A DNA stretch of 64,000 bases, from contig JAYRLC010000009.1 of NCBI GenBank assembly GCA_041905405.1, forward strand, positions 1 through 64,000, written 5' to 3'. Every line of letters begins with the position of its first letter. The stretch's first letter is position 1. Both the position numbers and the translations under genes were made by a program. This DNA comes from RAM1 sp041905405 (lineage in GTDB: Bacteria; Pseudomonadota; Gammaproteobacteria; Burkholderiales; Burkholderiaceae_C). Of this stretch, positions 16,385-24,214 are shown piece by piece. The notes beneath the pieces were generated by a model. That model was given only the letters and a program-made list of their open reading frames with translations. It was not told where the DNA came from and ran no database searches.

Positions 16385-18202
16385 CTAAGAAATGGGCAAT
16401 CCAGCTTGTTGAAGGGCATGCGCGACGGCTTTGGCAATGGGGCCTTGGCCAGGTGTCCTTTTCAGGAACTGCGCGACCGAGTACGAAGGCTCGAGTACCA
16501 GGAGCTGCTGAACCGTTTGGCGGGCGTCATCCAGCCGTCCTGACATGGATTGCGCAATGGCGAGCGCTCGATAGGTCGACGTGTGCGACTTGTTTGCGCG
16601 TAGAGATCTTTTCGCCAGTTCGATGGCGCGCTCGTATTTTCCTGCGGTGATTGCTGCGGACGCGGCCAGTGAGTCGTAGAAATAGCGCACGGGATCCAGC
16701 GGCGATAGCTTCAGTGCGCGTTCAACACCTGCAATAGCTTCGTCACCCTCACCTTTGAAGGCATGCAGCGTCCCCTTGAGGAGCCACGCCAGAGAGTCAT
16801 TCGGGTTGATCTGCAACGCCGAGTCATAGCGAGCGGACCCAGCATCCAGTTGCCGCAGGAGATTTGTATAAACGAACCCCTCCGCGCTGAGTGCCACAGC
16901 GCAGTCCGGGGCGTTGTCCAACGCGCGTTTGGTGCAATCGAGTGCCAGTTGCGCTTCACGTGCCGGGTCTGTGGACCAGCCCTGCTGGACTTTCAGCACG
17001 TGCCATTGCGCAATCCACGCATAGGGCACCGGATGGCGACGGCTTCTGTCCACCAGGTGGTCGAGCATTTCTTTGGCGCGATGAAAATCAGCGAGCGCGT
17101 TACGGTGCATGAGGGCGACGGCGCCCAGCATCAGGGTATAGCCTTGCAAGTTGGGGAGCGAATGTGCGCGCGCGCGTCCGACTTCTGTGCTCATCACAGT
17201 GGAGCTGATGGACGCCACAAGCTGTGGTATCAGCGCATCGTCAATCGCAAAGACGCCCTGAACTGCACCTTTGAGACTGTCGGCCCAGACGACATGTCCC
17301 GTTTTGACATCGATCAGTTCCGCAAACAGCGCGAGCTGACCACCGCTGGTGCGGCAGGTGCCTGACAGGATGTAGCTCGCATTGAGGTGGGTGCGGATGT
17401 CCTCTACTGCCTCCTGACGTTCCCGAAACACGGTGGTGGAGAGGCGGGAAATGACGTGAAGCTCGGAAGTGCGCGATAGCGCGGCGATAACTTCGTCCGC
17501 AAGCGCCTCGCCAAGCATTTGATGTTCGGCGTCGCTGCTTCGCATGGCGAAGGGGATCACTGCAATCGTGGGGCGCAGATCGAGCTCGATGCCACTGCCG
17601 CGCTCGATCACGGGCTTGTGTCCTGCAGGGCCAACACGGTACGCGCGGATGGGCTCGTGCACGTGTTTCAGATGGCATTCGCCCAAATCCTCAATGTCGG
17701 CATCGAGCCCATCGGCCAGTCGCTCGCGCAGCCCAGCGGTCACTACGGTTTCGCCGGGCCCGGCCAGCGTGGCGATGCGCGCCGTCAGGTTGACGTCGGT
17801 GCCGTAGATGTCGTACTGGTCCGAAACAAACTCGGCCAGGTGCGCGCCGACGCGCAGGTGCATCTTGAGGTCCGCCGGACGGCCCTCGTTGTCCTTGCGA
17901 CACACGTCCTGCAGCGCAAACGCCGCCCTGACGCACCCCGGGGCATCGGCAAATTCCAGCATCAGGCCGTCACCCAGACTCTTGAGCATGCGGCCGCCGT
18001 TCTGCGGCAGTACGTGTTCGCGCGCGTACTCCACAAAATAGTGCCATCGTTGGATGAAGTCATGCTCGTCTTGCTCCATCAGTCGGACCGACTCCACCAC
18101 GTCCAGCACCGTGATCACTTTCGTGAAGTGCGGGAAGTGGAAAGGCGTTTCTGTCCAGGGAGCAGGCATGGTAGGCGTAACCGGCTGAAAAAGCCTCCTC
18201 AT
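16385..18202 (-). CDS. Class III nucleotidyl cyclase with TolB-like and TPR regions
   Basis: A 605-residue soluble protein. The N-terminal cyclase domain keeps metal Asp34 (VLDVVESV), Lys74 and Asp78 (KSLGDGLMLEF), and transition-state Asn138 and Arg142 (YGTDVNLTARI). Thr135 stands where class IIIa enzymes have an adenine-binding Asp, as in class IIIb adenylate cyclases. A middle domain (AVIPFAMRSS to about 330) resembles the TolB-N-like region linked to such cyclases, and TPR-type helices fill 360-600. It is probably active and makes cAMP (inference). It is the first gene of the operon. Start at 18202; ATG at 18169 (MPAPWTE) is an alternative and neither has a clear ribosome site. Confidence 0.9.
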   Translation of the reverse strand: MRRLFQPVTPTMPAPWTETPFHFPHFTKVITVLDVVESVRLMEQDEHDFIQRWHYFVEYAREHVLPQNGGRMLKSLGDGLMLEFADAPGCVRAAFALQDVCRKDNEGRPADLKMHLRVGAHLAEFVSDQYDIYGTDVNLTARIATLAGPGETVVTAGLRERLADGLDADIEDLGECHLKHVHEPIRAYRVGPAGHKPVIERGSGIELDLRPTIAVIPFAMRSSDAEHQMLGEALADEVIAALSRTSELHVISRLSTTVFRERQEAVEDIRTHLNASYILSGTCRTSGGQLALFAELIDVKTGHVVWADSLKGAVQGVFAIDDALIPQLVASISSTVMSTEVGRARAHSLPNLQGYTLMLGAVALMHRNALADFHRAKEMLDHLVDRSRRHPVPYAWIAQWHVLKVQQGWSTDPAREAQLALDCTKRALDNAPDCAVALSAEGFVYTNLLRQLDAGSARYDSALQINPNDSLAWLLKGTLHAFKGEGDEAIAGVERALKLSPLDPVRYFYDSLAASAAITAGKYERAIELAKRSLRANKSHTSTYRALAIAQSMSGRLDDARQTVQQLLVLEPSYSVAQFLKRTPGQGPIAKAVAHALQQAGLPIS

Positions 18203-18213
18203 TTTGTAGGAGG
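18194..18213 (-). promoter_or_regulatory. Hairpin holding the cyclase start codon in its loop
   Basis: CCTCCT and AGGAGG form a 6-bp GC-rich stem around an 8-base loop. On the minus strand this loop holds the ATG at 18202-18200. In the mRNA the AGGAGG would pair with the CCTCCT just before the start. It could limit initiation at this ATG and favour the one at 18169. Short stems arise by chance in GC-rich DNA. Confidence 0.35.
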
Positions 18214-18298
18214 AACCGGCTCGCGGAAATAGACCTTTGCGCTTTTGTGGCGCACGCCTGCCATTTGTTGTGTCCGCGCCATCCGTTGGCGCTCAGCG

Positions 18299-19150
18299 TC
18301 AGGCGGTCACTGAGGTTTCGCCTGCCACTTGCTGGTCGGCTGCCAGCTCAGGCAATAGTTTTACCCGTTCATACACGGGCGCGAAATCCGGCGCCGTCAT
18401 GTCGAACAGCTGCTGAAAGCTGTCGATGACGAAGTACGTCTGCTGGAAGCTGTCAATCTTGTACCGCGTGCGCATGGTGCGCTCCAGCAGCAGCGGCACA
18501 CGCTGGGGCTCGGGGCTTGTCACGGCGTAGCGCAGTTCGCCAGACGAACTCAGGATGCCGGCGCCGTAGGCCCGCAGGCCGTCCGGCTGGCGGATCAAGC
18601 CGAACTCGATCGTGTACCAGTACAGCCGGCTCAGCAGTTCACAGGCGCCCAGGGCGTGCGCCTTGAGTCCACCCTGACCGTAGCGCTGAACGTAGTCGGC
18701 GAAGACCGGGTTGAACAGCAGCGGCACGTGGCCGAACAGATCATGAAAGATGTCGGGCTCGACGATGTAGTCGAACTCCTCGGGCTTGCGGATCCAGTCC
18801 GTCACGGGGAACTTGCGGTTGGCCAGCAGCGTGAAGAACGGCACTTCGGGGATCAGGCCCGGTACGCCCACGATTTCCCAGCCTGTGGCCTTGTGCAGCC
18901 GCGCGTTGATTTCCTCGAACCGCGGGATGCGGTCCTTGATGCCCAGCGACGGCAGCGCGGCGATGAACGCGTCGCTGGCCAGGCCCGGCAGCAGCGCGGC
19001 CTGCCGTTCGTACAGGCGGCGGTACGTGTCGTGGTCGGCCGCCGTGTAGCTGGCGTAGTCCTGCGCGCAGGTGTAGTCGGCGTTCGCGCGGCCGTAATCT
19101 CCGCGTGGCGGTCGGTCAGCGGCACCATACACAACGGGTTCAACAGCCAT
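18299..19150 (-). CDS. phhA: Phenylalanine 4-monooxygenase
   Basis: A 283-residue pterin- and iron-dependent aromatic amino acid hydroxylase that converts phenylalanine to tyrosine. The core EPDIFHDLFGHVPLL contains both iron-binding histidines, and the third ligand Glu lies in WYTIEFGLI. The motif YGAGILSSSGE is also typical. Length fits bacterial PhhA. It starts two bases after hppD stops, so the two form an operon that takes phenylalanine via tyrosine to homogentisate; the transaminase is not in the window. Confidence 0.97.
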   Translation of the reverse strand: MAVEPVVYGAADRPPRGDYGRANADYTCAQDYASYTAADHDTYRRLYERQAALLPGLASDAFIAALPSLGIKDRIPRFEEINARLHKATGWEIVGVPGLIPEVPFFTLLANRKFPVTDWIRKPEEFDYIVEPDIFHDLFGHVPLLFNPVFADYVQRYGQGGLKAHALGACELLSRLYWYTIEFGLIRQPDGLRAYGAGILSSSGELRYAVTSPEPQRVPLLLERTMRTRYKIDSFQQTYFVIDSFQQLFDMTAPDFAPVYERVKLLPELAADQQVAGETSVTA

Positions 19151-19152
19151 GG

Positions 19153-20280
19153 TCAGGCCGCATTGGGGGTGGTCAAGACCCCTCGGCGCATCTGGTCCAG
19201 TTCCATGGTCTCGAACAATGCCTTGAAGTTGCCTTCGCCAAAGCCTTCATTGCCCTTGCGCTGGATGAACTCGAAAAAGATCGGGCCCAGCTGGTTCTCG
19301 CTGAAGATCTGCAGCAGCAGCTCGCCGGGCTGGCCGTCCACCAGGATGTTGCGCGACATCAAGCCGTTGATGTCTTCCTTGAGGTCGGGAATGCGCTTGG
19401 GCAGCAGTTCGTAGTACGTGTCGCTGGTTTCCAGCAGCTTCACGCCGCTCATCTGCAGTGCGTCGACCGTGTCGTACAGGTTGGTCGAGCCCATGGCGAT
19501 GTGCTGGATGCCCTCGCCGTGGTAGCGGTCCAGGTATTCCTGGATCTGGCCGCTTTTCTCGTTGCCTTCTTCGTTGATCGGGATGCGGATCTTGCCGCAG
19601 GGGCTGGTCATGGCCTTGCTCTTCACGCCGGTGGCCTGGCCTTCGATGTCGAAGTAGCGCACCTCGCGGAAGTTGAACAGCCGCTCGTAGAAGCCGGCCC
19701 ATTCGGCCATGCGGCCGCGGTGCACGTTGTGCGTCAGGTGGTCGATGTAGGTCAGGCCGTGGCCCACCGGGTTCAGCTCGGCGCCCGGCAGGGGCTCGAA
19801 GTCCACGTCGAAGAAGCCGATGTTGCCGATGTCGCCGTCTTTCGCGCCATTCTTGCCGCGCCACTTGTCGATGAAATAGATGATGGAGTCGCCGATGCCC
19901 TTGATGGCCGGGATGTTCAGCTCGCCGGGGCCGGCCTGGCCCGCATAGCCCCAGGCGCCCAGGGAGATGGCGCGCTCGTAGGCGGCCTTGGCGTCCTTCA
20001 CGCGGAACGCGATGGCGCAGACGCTGGGGCCGTGCAGCCGTGCAAAGCGCTGCGCAAAGCTGTCGGGCTCGGCGTTGATGATGAAGTTGATGCCGCCCTG
20101 ACGGTACAGCGTCACGGCCTTGTGGCGATGCCGCGCGATCGGCTTGAAGCCCATGCGTTCGAACAGTTCGCCCATGGCTTTGGGATCGGGCGCCGCGTAT
20201 TCAATGAACTCGAAACCGTCGGTGCCCATGGGGTTGTCCCAGGTGCTGGCGGTGGCGGCTTGCGGCAGGGGGGCGTTCAT
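19153..20280 (-). CDS. hppD: 4-Hydroxyphenylpyruvate dioxygenase
   Basis: A 375-residue non-heme iron dioxygenase that converts 4-hydroxyphenylpyruvate to homogentisate in tyrosine breakdown. Two vicinal-oxygen-chelate halves are visible. The second has the first iron His in YIDHLTHNV, a later His in GIQHIAMG and the Glu near the C-terminus in LLLQIFSENQLGP. The start at 20280 (MNAPLPQAAT) leaves AGGAGA about eight bases upstream; the ATG at 20286 would sit on that site. It is the first gene of the operon with phhA and is divergent from an Lrp-type regulator. Confidence 0.97.
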   Translation of the reverse strand: MNAPLPQAATASTWDNPMGTDGFEFIEYAAPDPKAMGELFERMGFKPIARHRHKAVTLYRQGGINFIINAEPDSFAQRFARLHGPSVCAIAFRVKDAKAAYERAISLGAWGYAGQAGPGELNIPAIKGIGDSIIYFIDKWRGKNGAKDGDIGNIGFFDVDFEPLPGAELNPVGHGLTYIDHLTHNVHRGRMAEWAGFYERLFNFREVRYFDIEGQATGVKSKAMTSPCGKIRIPINEEGNEKSGQIQEYLDRYHGEGIQHIAMGSTNLYDTVDALQMSGVKLLETSDTYYELLPKRIPDLKEDINGLMSRNILVDGQPGELLLQIFSENQLGPIFFEFIQRKGNEGFGEGNFKALFETMELDQMRRGVLTTPNAA

Positions 20281-20367
20281 CGGCATGTCTCCTGAAAAGG
20301 TTGATGCGACTGTATCGGCGCAAGGTAGCACTTTTTCTGCGAGTTCGGGCGTGGGGTTTGTTGGTTA

Positions 20368-20382
20368 TGCAATAAAACTGCA
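20368..20382. promoter_or_regulatory. Candidate Lrp/AsnC operator
   Basis: TGCAATAAAACTGCA is a 15-base imperfect palindrome with TGCA at both ends and an AT-rich centre, the format of Lrp-family sites. It lies just before the ATG of the lrp-type gene and about 90 bases from the hppD start, so it could serve both autoregulation and hppD control. Inferred from sequence shape only. Confidence 0.45.
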
Positions 20383-20384
20383 AA

Positions 20385-20867
20385 ATGCAGGCGATGGAAG
20401 CATTGGACAAGCTCGACAAACTCATTTTGCGCAGCCTGCAGGCGGACGGCCGGGCGACCTACGACCAGGTCGCGGACACGGTCAGCCTGTCGCCCAGCGC
20501 CGTGCTGCGCCGGGTCAAGCGGCTGGAGGAGGCGGGCGTCATCGACCGCTATGTGGCATTGGTCAAGCCCGAGGCCGTGGGGCTGGGCCTGACGGCCTAC
20601 CTGAACGTGCGGCTCGAAAAGCACACCGAATCCCACAAACGCAACCCCATGGACGTGTTCCGGGCCAGCGTGCAGACCTGGCCCGAGGTGGTGGAATGCG
20701 CCGCACTGACCGGCGAGATGGATTACCTGCTGCGCGTGGTGGTGGCCGACATGGCGCACTACAGCCGCTTCATCATGGACACATTGCTCAAGCATCCGAG
20801 CGTGCAGGACTGCAAGACGAGCTTTGTGCTGGACCGCGTCAAGGCGACAACAGCGTTGCCCGTGTAG
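20385..20867 (+). CDS. Lrp/AsnC-family transcriptional regulator
   Basis: A 160-residue regulator. An N-terminal helix-turn-helix (LDKLDKLILRSLQADGRATY, then LSPSAVLRRVKRLEEAG) is followed by an RAM effector domain ending at about residue 155 (ECAALTGEMDYLLRVVV). It is divergent from hppD-phhA with a shared intergenic region of 104 bases. Local control of phenylalanine/tyrosine catabolism is likely, with an aromatic amino acid as effector (inference). The start used is ATG 20385; ATG 20394 is also possible. Confidence 0.93.
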   Translation: MQAMEALDKLDKLILRSLQADGRATYDQVADTVSLSPSAVLRRVKRLEEAGVIDRYVALVKPEAVGLGLTAYLNVRLEKHTESHKRNPMDVFRASVQTWPEVVECAALTGEMDYLLRVVVADMAHYSRFIMDTLLKHPSVQDCKTSFVLDRVKATTALPV

Positions 20868-20904
20868 TTCAAAAGGCCATACTTCGGGCTTGAGAGTTGT
20901 GTCT

Positions 20905-20932
20905 AACCGGGGAAAACCGGGCTTTTCCGGTT
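20905..20932 (+). terminator. Possible terminator after the lrp-type gene
   Basis: AACCGG-GG-AAAA and TTTTCCGGTT form a stem with two bulged G residues around CCGGGC, 38 bases after the stop codon. It lacks a proper U-tract, so termination would be weak. It abuts the promoter of the next gene. Confidence 0.3.
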
Positions 20933-20959
20933 TGAGTTATTGGTGTAAACCCGTATATT
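20932..20959 (+). promoter_or_regulatory. Sigma-70-like promoter of the GNAT gene (leaderless)
   Basis: TTGAGT (20932-20937), a 16-base spacer and TATATT (20954-20959) form a good promoter. The ATG is at 20966, the expected transcription start, with no room for a ribosome site. This is one of several genes here with that layout. Confidence 0.55.
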
Positions 20960-20965
20960 GACTCC

Positions 20966-21709
20966 ATGGTTGAAGCCAAGGCCCTGATCAAAGCCACGCT
21001 GGAAGCGGGACGGGAGTTTTTCCGTCCGCCCGGCGACCGGCAGGTTGCGCCGGTGGCAGCGCCGGACAGTGCGCGGCCCCTGTCCGTGGTGGTGCCCATC
21101 CGGTCCATTGGTCCCAGCCATCGTGAGCGCATCACGGCCCACCTGCTGGCGCTGGACCCTCAGGACCGCTACCTGCGCTTCGGCTATGCGGCCAACGACG
21201 AGCAGATCCGTCGCTATGCCGACAGCCTGGACTTCGAGCGCGACGAAATCTTCGGTATCTACAACCGCAAGCTCGAACTCATCGCCATGGCGCACCTTGC
21301 GTTTTCCGTGGACCCCGAGCATCACGCCTGCGCGGAGTTCGGCGTGTCCGTGTCCAGTCAGGCACGCGGCCGTGGCTACGGCTCCCGCCTGTTCGACCGC
21401 GCCGTCATGCATGCGCGCAACGAGGGCGTGGAGCTGCTGTTCATCCACGCGCTGAGCGAGAACATCGCCATGATCCGCATTGCCCGCAAGGCCGGCGCCA
21501 CGGTGGAGCGCGACGGCACGGAGACCGAAGCCTACCTGCGGCTGCCGCCCGCCACGATGGACAGCCGCATGAGCGCGCTGGTGGACGAGCAGGTCGCCCA
21601 GACCGACTACCAGCTGAAGAAGCAGGCCAAGCAGTTCTGGGACGTGCTGGGCGCCGTGCAGGAAATCCGCAGCGGCGTGCGCGACGCCCGCGACAAGTCC
21701 GGGCGCTGA
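20966..21709 (+). CDS. GNAT-family N-acetyltransferase
   Basis: A 247-residue protein with a GNAT fold in about 40-180. The acetyl-CoA-binding loop V/Q-x-x-R/G-x-G-x-G/A appears as SSQARGRGYGSRLFDRAV, followed by the AIRIARKAGATVE-like segment (MIRIARKAGATV). The C-terminal 60 residues are a charged helix. The substrate is unknown. It is monocistronic or the first gene before corC and probably leaderless. Confidence 0.85.
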   Translation: MVEAKALIKATLEAGREFFRPPGDRQVAPVAAPDSARPLSVVVPIRSIGPSHRERITAHLLALDPQDRYLRFGYAANDEQIRRYADSLDFERDEIFGIYNRKLELIAMAHLAFSVDPEHHACAEFGVSVSSQARGRGYGSRLFDRAVMHARNEGVELLFIHALSENIAMIRIARKAGATVERDGTETEAYLRLPPATMDSRMSALVDEQVAQTDYQLKKQAKQFWDVLGAVQEIRSGVRDARDKSGR

Positions 21710-21794
21710 CGCGGGGCGGCCATGCGCCGTGCCGTCACACGTTTCGGCTATCCTTCCAGACTTTCAACCACCGCACGTCCTGCACCCGAAGGCT

Positions 21795-22673
21795 GTGTCC
21801 GACCCACACCCTGCGCGACCTTCCGCCGACAAGGAAGACAAGCGCACATTCCTGCAAAAAGTCGCCGAATTCATCCACCCCGGACCGGATTCGCGCGCCG
21901 AACTGATCGAAACCCTGGCCGACGCCGAAGACAACGACGTCATCGGCGCCGAATCGCGGGTCATGCTCGAAGGCGTGATCCGCATGGCCGACCAGACGGC
22001 GGGCGACGTGATGGTGGCCGCGCCGCGCATGGACCTCATCAACATCGATGCGCCGTATGACGAGGTCCTGCACGTGGTGATCGACACCGCGCACTCGCGC
22101 TTTCCGGTGTACGAGGGGGATCGCGAGAACATCATCGGCATTCTCATGGCCAAGGACCTGCTGAAGCTGCAGCGGGCGCCCGAGCTGAACATCCGCGCGC
22201 TGCTGCGCCCGGCAGTGTTCGTGCCCGAGAGCAAGGGCCTGAACGACCTGTTGCGCGAGTTCCGCGGCAACCGCAACCACCTGGCCATCGTGATCGACGA
22301 GTTCGGCCGCGTGGCGGGCCTCATCACCATCGAGGACGTGCTGGAACAGATCGTCGGCGAGATCGAGGACGAATTCGACATCGCCGAGGACGAGGGCGAC
22401 ATCTTCGGCCTGGCCGACCACACCTACCGCGTGAGCGGCGACACCTCGATCGAACGCGTGAACGAAGCCTTCGGCGCGGCCATTGCCGCCACTGATGCCG
22501 AGCAGGTGTTCGACACCATCGGCGGCCTGATCGCCCACGAGATGGGCCACGTGCCCAAACGCGGCGAGCACCATACGCTGGCGGGGCTGAACTTCGTCGT
22601 GCTGCACACCAAGGGCGGCGCGGTGCGCTGGTTCAAGGTGTCCCCGGCCAAGGACGACGACAACACGGGCTGA
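21795..22673 (+). CDS. corC: HlyC/CorC-family transporter-associated CBS protein
   Basis: A cytosolic CorC-type protein with two CBS domains (about 75-195; GEVMVAAP-like GDVMVAAPRMDLI, then FRGNRNHLAIVIDEFGRVAG) and a C-terminal CorC/HlyC domain. It lacks a membrane part. It precedes lnt by five bases, as in many proteobacteria, where it is linked to magnesium/cobalt efflux and membrane homeostasis. The start GTG 21795 gives VSDPHPARPSADKEDKR, 292 residues, close to homologues. The frame is open to GTG 21729 (314 residues). Neither has a convincing ribosome site. Confidence 0.85.
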   Translation: MSDPHPARPSADKEDKRTFLQKVAEFIHPGPDSRAELIETLADAEDNDVIGAESRVMLEGVIRMADQTAGDVMVAAPRMDLINIDAPYDEVLHVVIDTAHSRFPVYEGDRENIIGILMAKDLLKLQRAPELNIRALLRPAVFVPESKGLNDLLREFRGNRNHLAIVIDEFGRVAGLITIEDVLEQIVGEIEDEFDIAEDEGDIFGLADHTYRVSGDTSIERVNEAFGAAIAATDAEQVFDTIGGLIAHEMGHVPKRGEHHTLAGLNFVVLHTKGGAVRWFKVSPAKDDDNTG

Positions 22674-22678
22674 CGCGG

Positions 22679-24214
22679 TTGGCTGCGCGGCTCGTTCCTT
22701 TCCTTCTCGCGTTGCTGGGTGGCCTGGCGCAGGCCGCGTCCATGGCGTGGCCGTGGGGCGGGCAGCCGCTGTGGTGGCTGCAGTTGCTGTCCTTGACCAG
22801 CCTGGCCTGGCTGGTGGGCCGCGACGTGCCGGTCGGGCGCGCGCTGCTCACGGGCTGGCTGTTCGCGACGGCCTGGCTCGCGGGCACGTTCTGGTGGCTG
22901 TTCATCTCCATGCACACCTATGGCGGGCTGGCCGCGCCGCTGGCCGCGCTGGCCGTGCTGGCGCTGGCGGCGTTTCTGGCGCTGTACTACGCGGCGGCCT
23001 GCGGTGTGTGGGTCGTTCTGAATCGCCGCCGGCGCATGGGGCCGGCGTGGGGGGCCACGGTGTTTGCCGCCTTGTGGACGCTGGCCGAGCTGGCGCGTGG
23101 CAGTTGGTTCACAGGGTTTCCATGGGGCGCAGGCGGCTACGCGCATGCGGGTGGACCGCTGGTGGGCTACGCGCCGTGGGTCGGTGTTTACGGACTGGGT
23201 GCGGTGACGGCGTGGGTCGCCATGGCTGCCGTTCACGCGAGACGCGCCCGGCGGCGTGGACAGGCACTGATTGCGGCCGCCGTCGCCGCCGCGTTCGTTC
23301 TGCCTGTCGCCACCCAATGGGCGGGCCGCGGCAGCACGCAGCCCGCTGGCGAACTGGAAGTCGCCCTGCTGCAGGGCAACATTCCGCAGGACGAGAAGTT
23401 CCAGCCCGGAACCGGCGTGCCCATGGCGCTGCGCTGGTACGGGGAGCAACTGGGCGCCGCGCGCGCGCCGCTGGTCGTGGCGCCCGAAACGGCGGTGCCC
23501 ATGCTGCCGCAGCAGTTGCCTGCGGGGTACTGGGACGCGTTGCAGCAACGCTTTGCCACGGGCAACCAGGCGGCGCTGGTGGGCGTGCCGCTGGGCAGTT
23601 TCGAGCAGGGTTACACCAACTCGGTCATCGGGCTCAAGCCCGGCGCGCCTATTTACCGCTTCGACAAGCATCACCTGGTGCCGTTCGGCGAGTTCATTCC
23701 GCCGCTGTTCAAATGGTTCACGGACCTCATGAACATTCCCCTGGGCGACTTCAACCGCGGCGATGTCGGGCAGCCCTCGTTTGAATGGCGGGGCCAGCAG
23801 CTCGCGCCCAACATCTGCTACGAAGACCTGTTCGGCGAAGAACTGGGCGCGCGCTTTGCAGGCGCCACGCCCGCGCCCACGGTCTTCGTGAACGTGAGCA
23901 ACATCGGCTGGTTCGGCGACTCGGTGGCGATCGACCAGCACCTGCAGATCAGCCGCATGCGCGCGCTCGAATTCGAGCGGCCCATGATCCGCGCGACCAA
24001 CACGGGCGCCACGGTCATCATCGACCACCGGGGTGACGTCACGCACAGCCTGCCGCGCCACACGCGCGGCGTGCTGGTGGGGCAGGTGCAGGGCCGCACG
24101 GGCACGACGCCTTTTGCGGCGTGGGTGTCGCGGCTGGGGCTGTGGCCGCTGTGGGGGCTGGGGCTGGCGGTGGTGGCCGCCGCGGCGTGGTCAGGCCGGC
24201 GTCGCCGGACCTGA
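22679..24214 (+). CDS. lnt: Apolipoprotein N-acyltransferase
   Basis: A 511-residue inner-membrane enzyme that adds the third acyl chain to lipoproteins. The N-terminal half has about seven membrane helices. The C-terminal nitrilase-like domain shows the Glu-Lys-Cys triad in APETAVP, FDKHHLVPFGE and NICYEDLFGEE. A final hydrophobic segment is at about 485-505. The start used is TTG 22679, directly after corC. The last 24 bases overlap the convergent transporter gene. Confidence 0.95.
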   Translation: MAARLVPFLLALLGGLAQAASMAWPWGGQPLWWLQLLSLTSLAWLVGRDVPVGRALLTGWLFATAWLAGTFWWLFISMHTYGGLAAPLAALAVLALAAFLALYYAAACGVWVVLNRRRRMGPAWGATVFAALWTLAELARGSWFTGFPWGAGGYAHAGGPLVGYAPWVGVYGLGAVTAWVAMAAVHARRARRRGQALIAAAVAAAFVLPVATQWAGRGSTQPAGELEVALLQGNIPQDEKFQPGTGVPMALRWYGEQLGAARAPLVVAPETAVPMLPQQLPAGYWDALQQRFATGNQAALVGVPLGSFEQGYTNSVIGLKPGAPIYRFDKHHLVPFGEFIPPLFKWFTDLMNIPLGDFNRGDVGQPSFEWRGQQLAPNICYEDLFGEELGARFAGATPAPTVFVNVSNIGWFGDSVAIDQHLQISRMRALEFERPMIRATNTGATVIIDHRGDVTHSLPRHTRGVLVGQVQGRTGTTPFAAWVSRLGLWPLWGLGLAVVAAAAWSGRRRRT

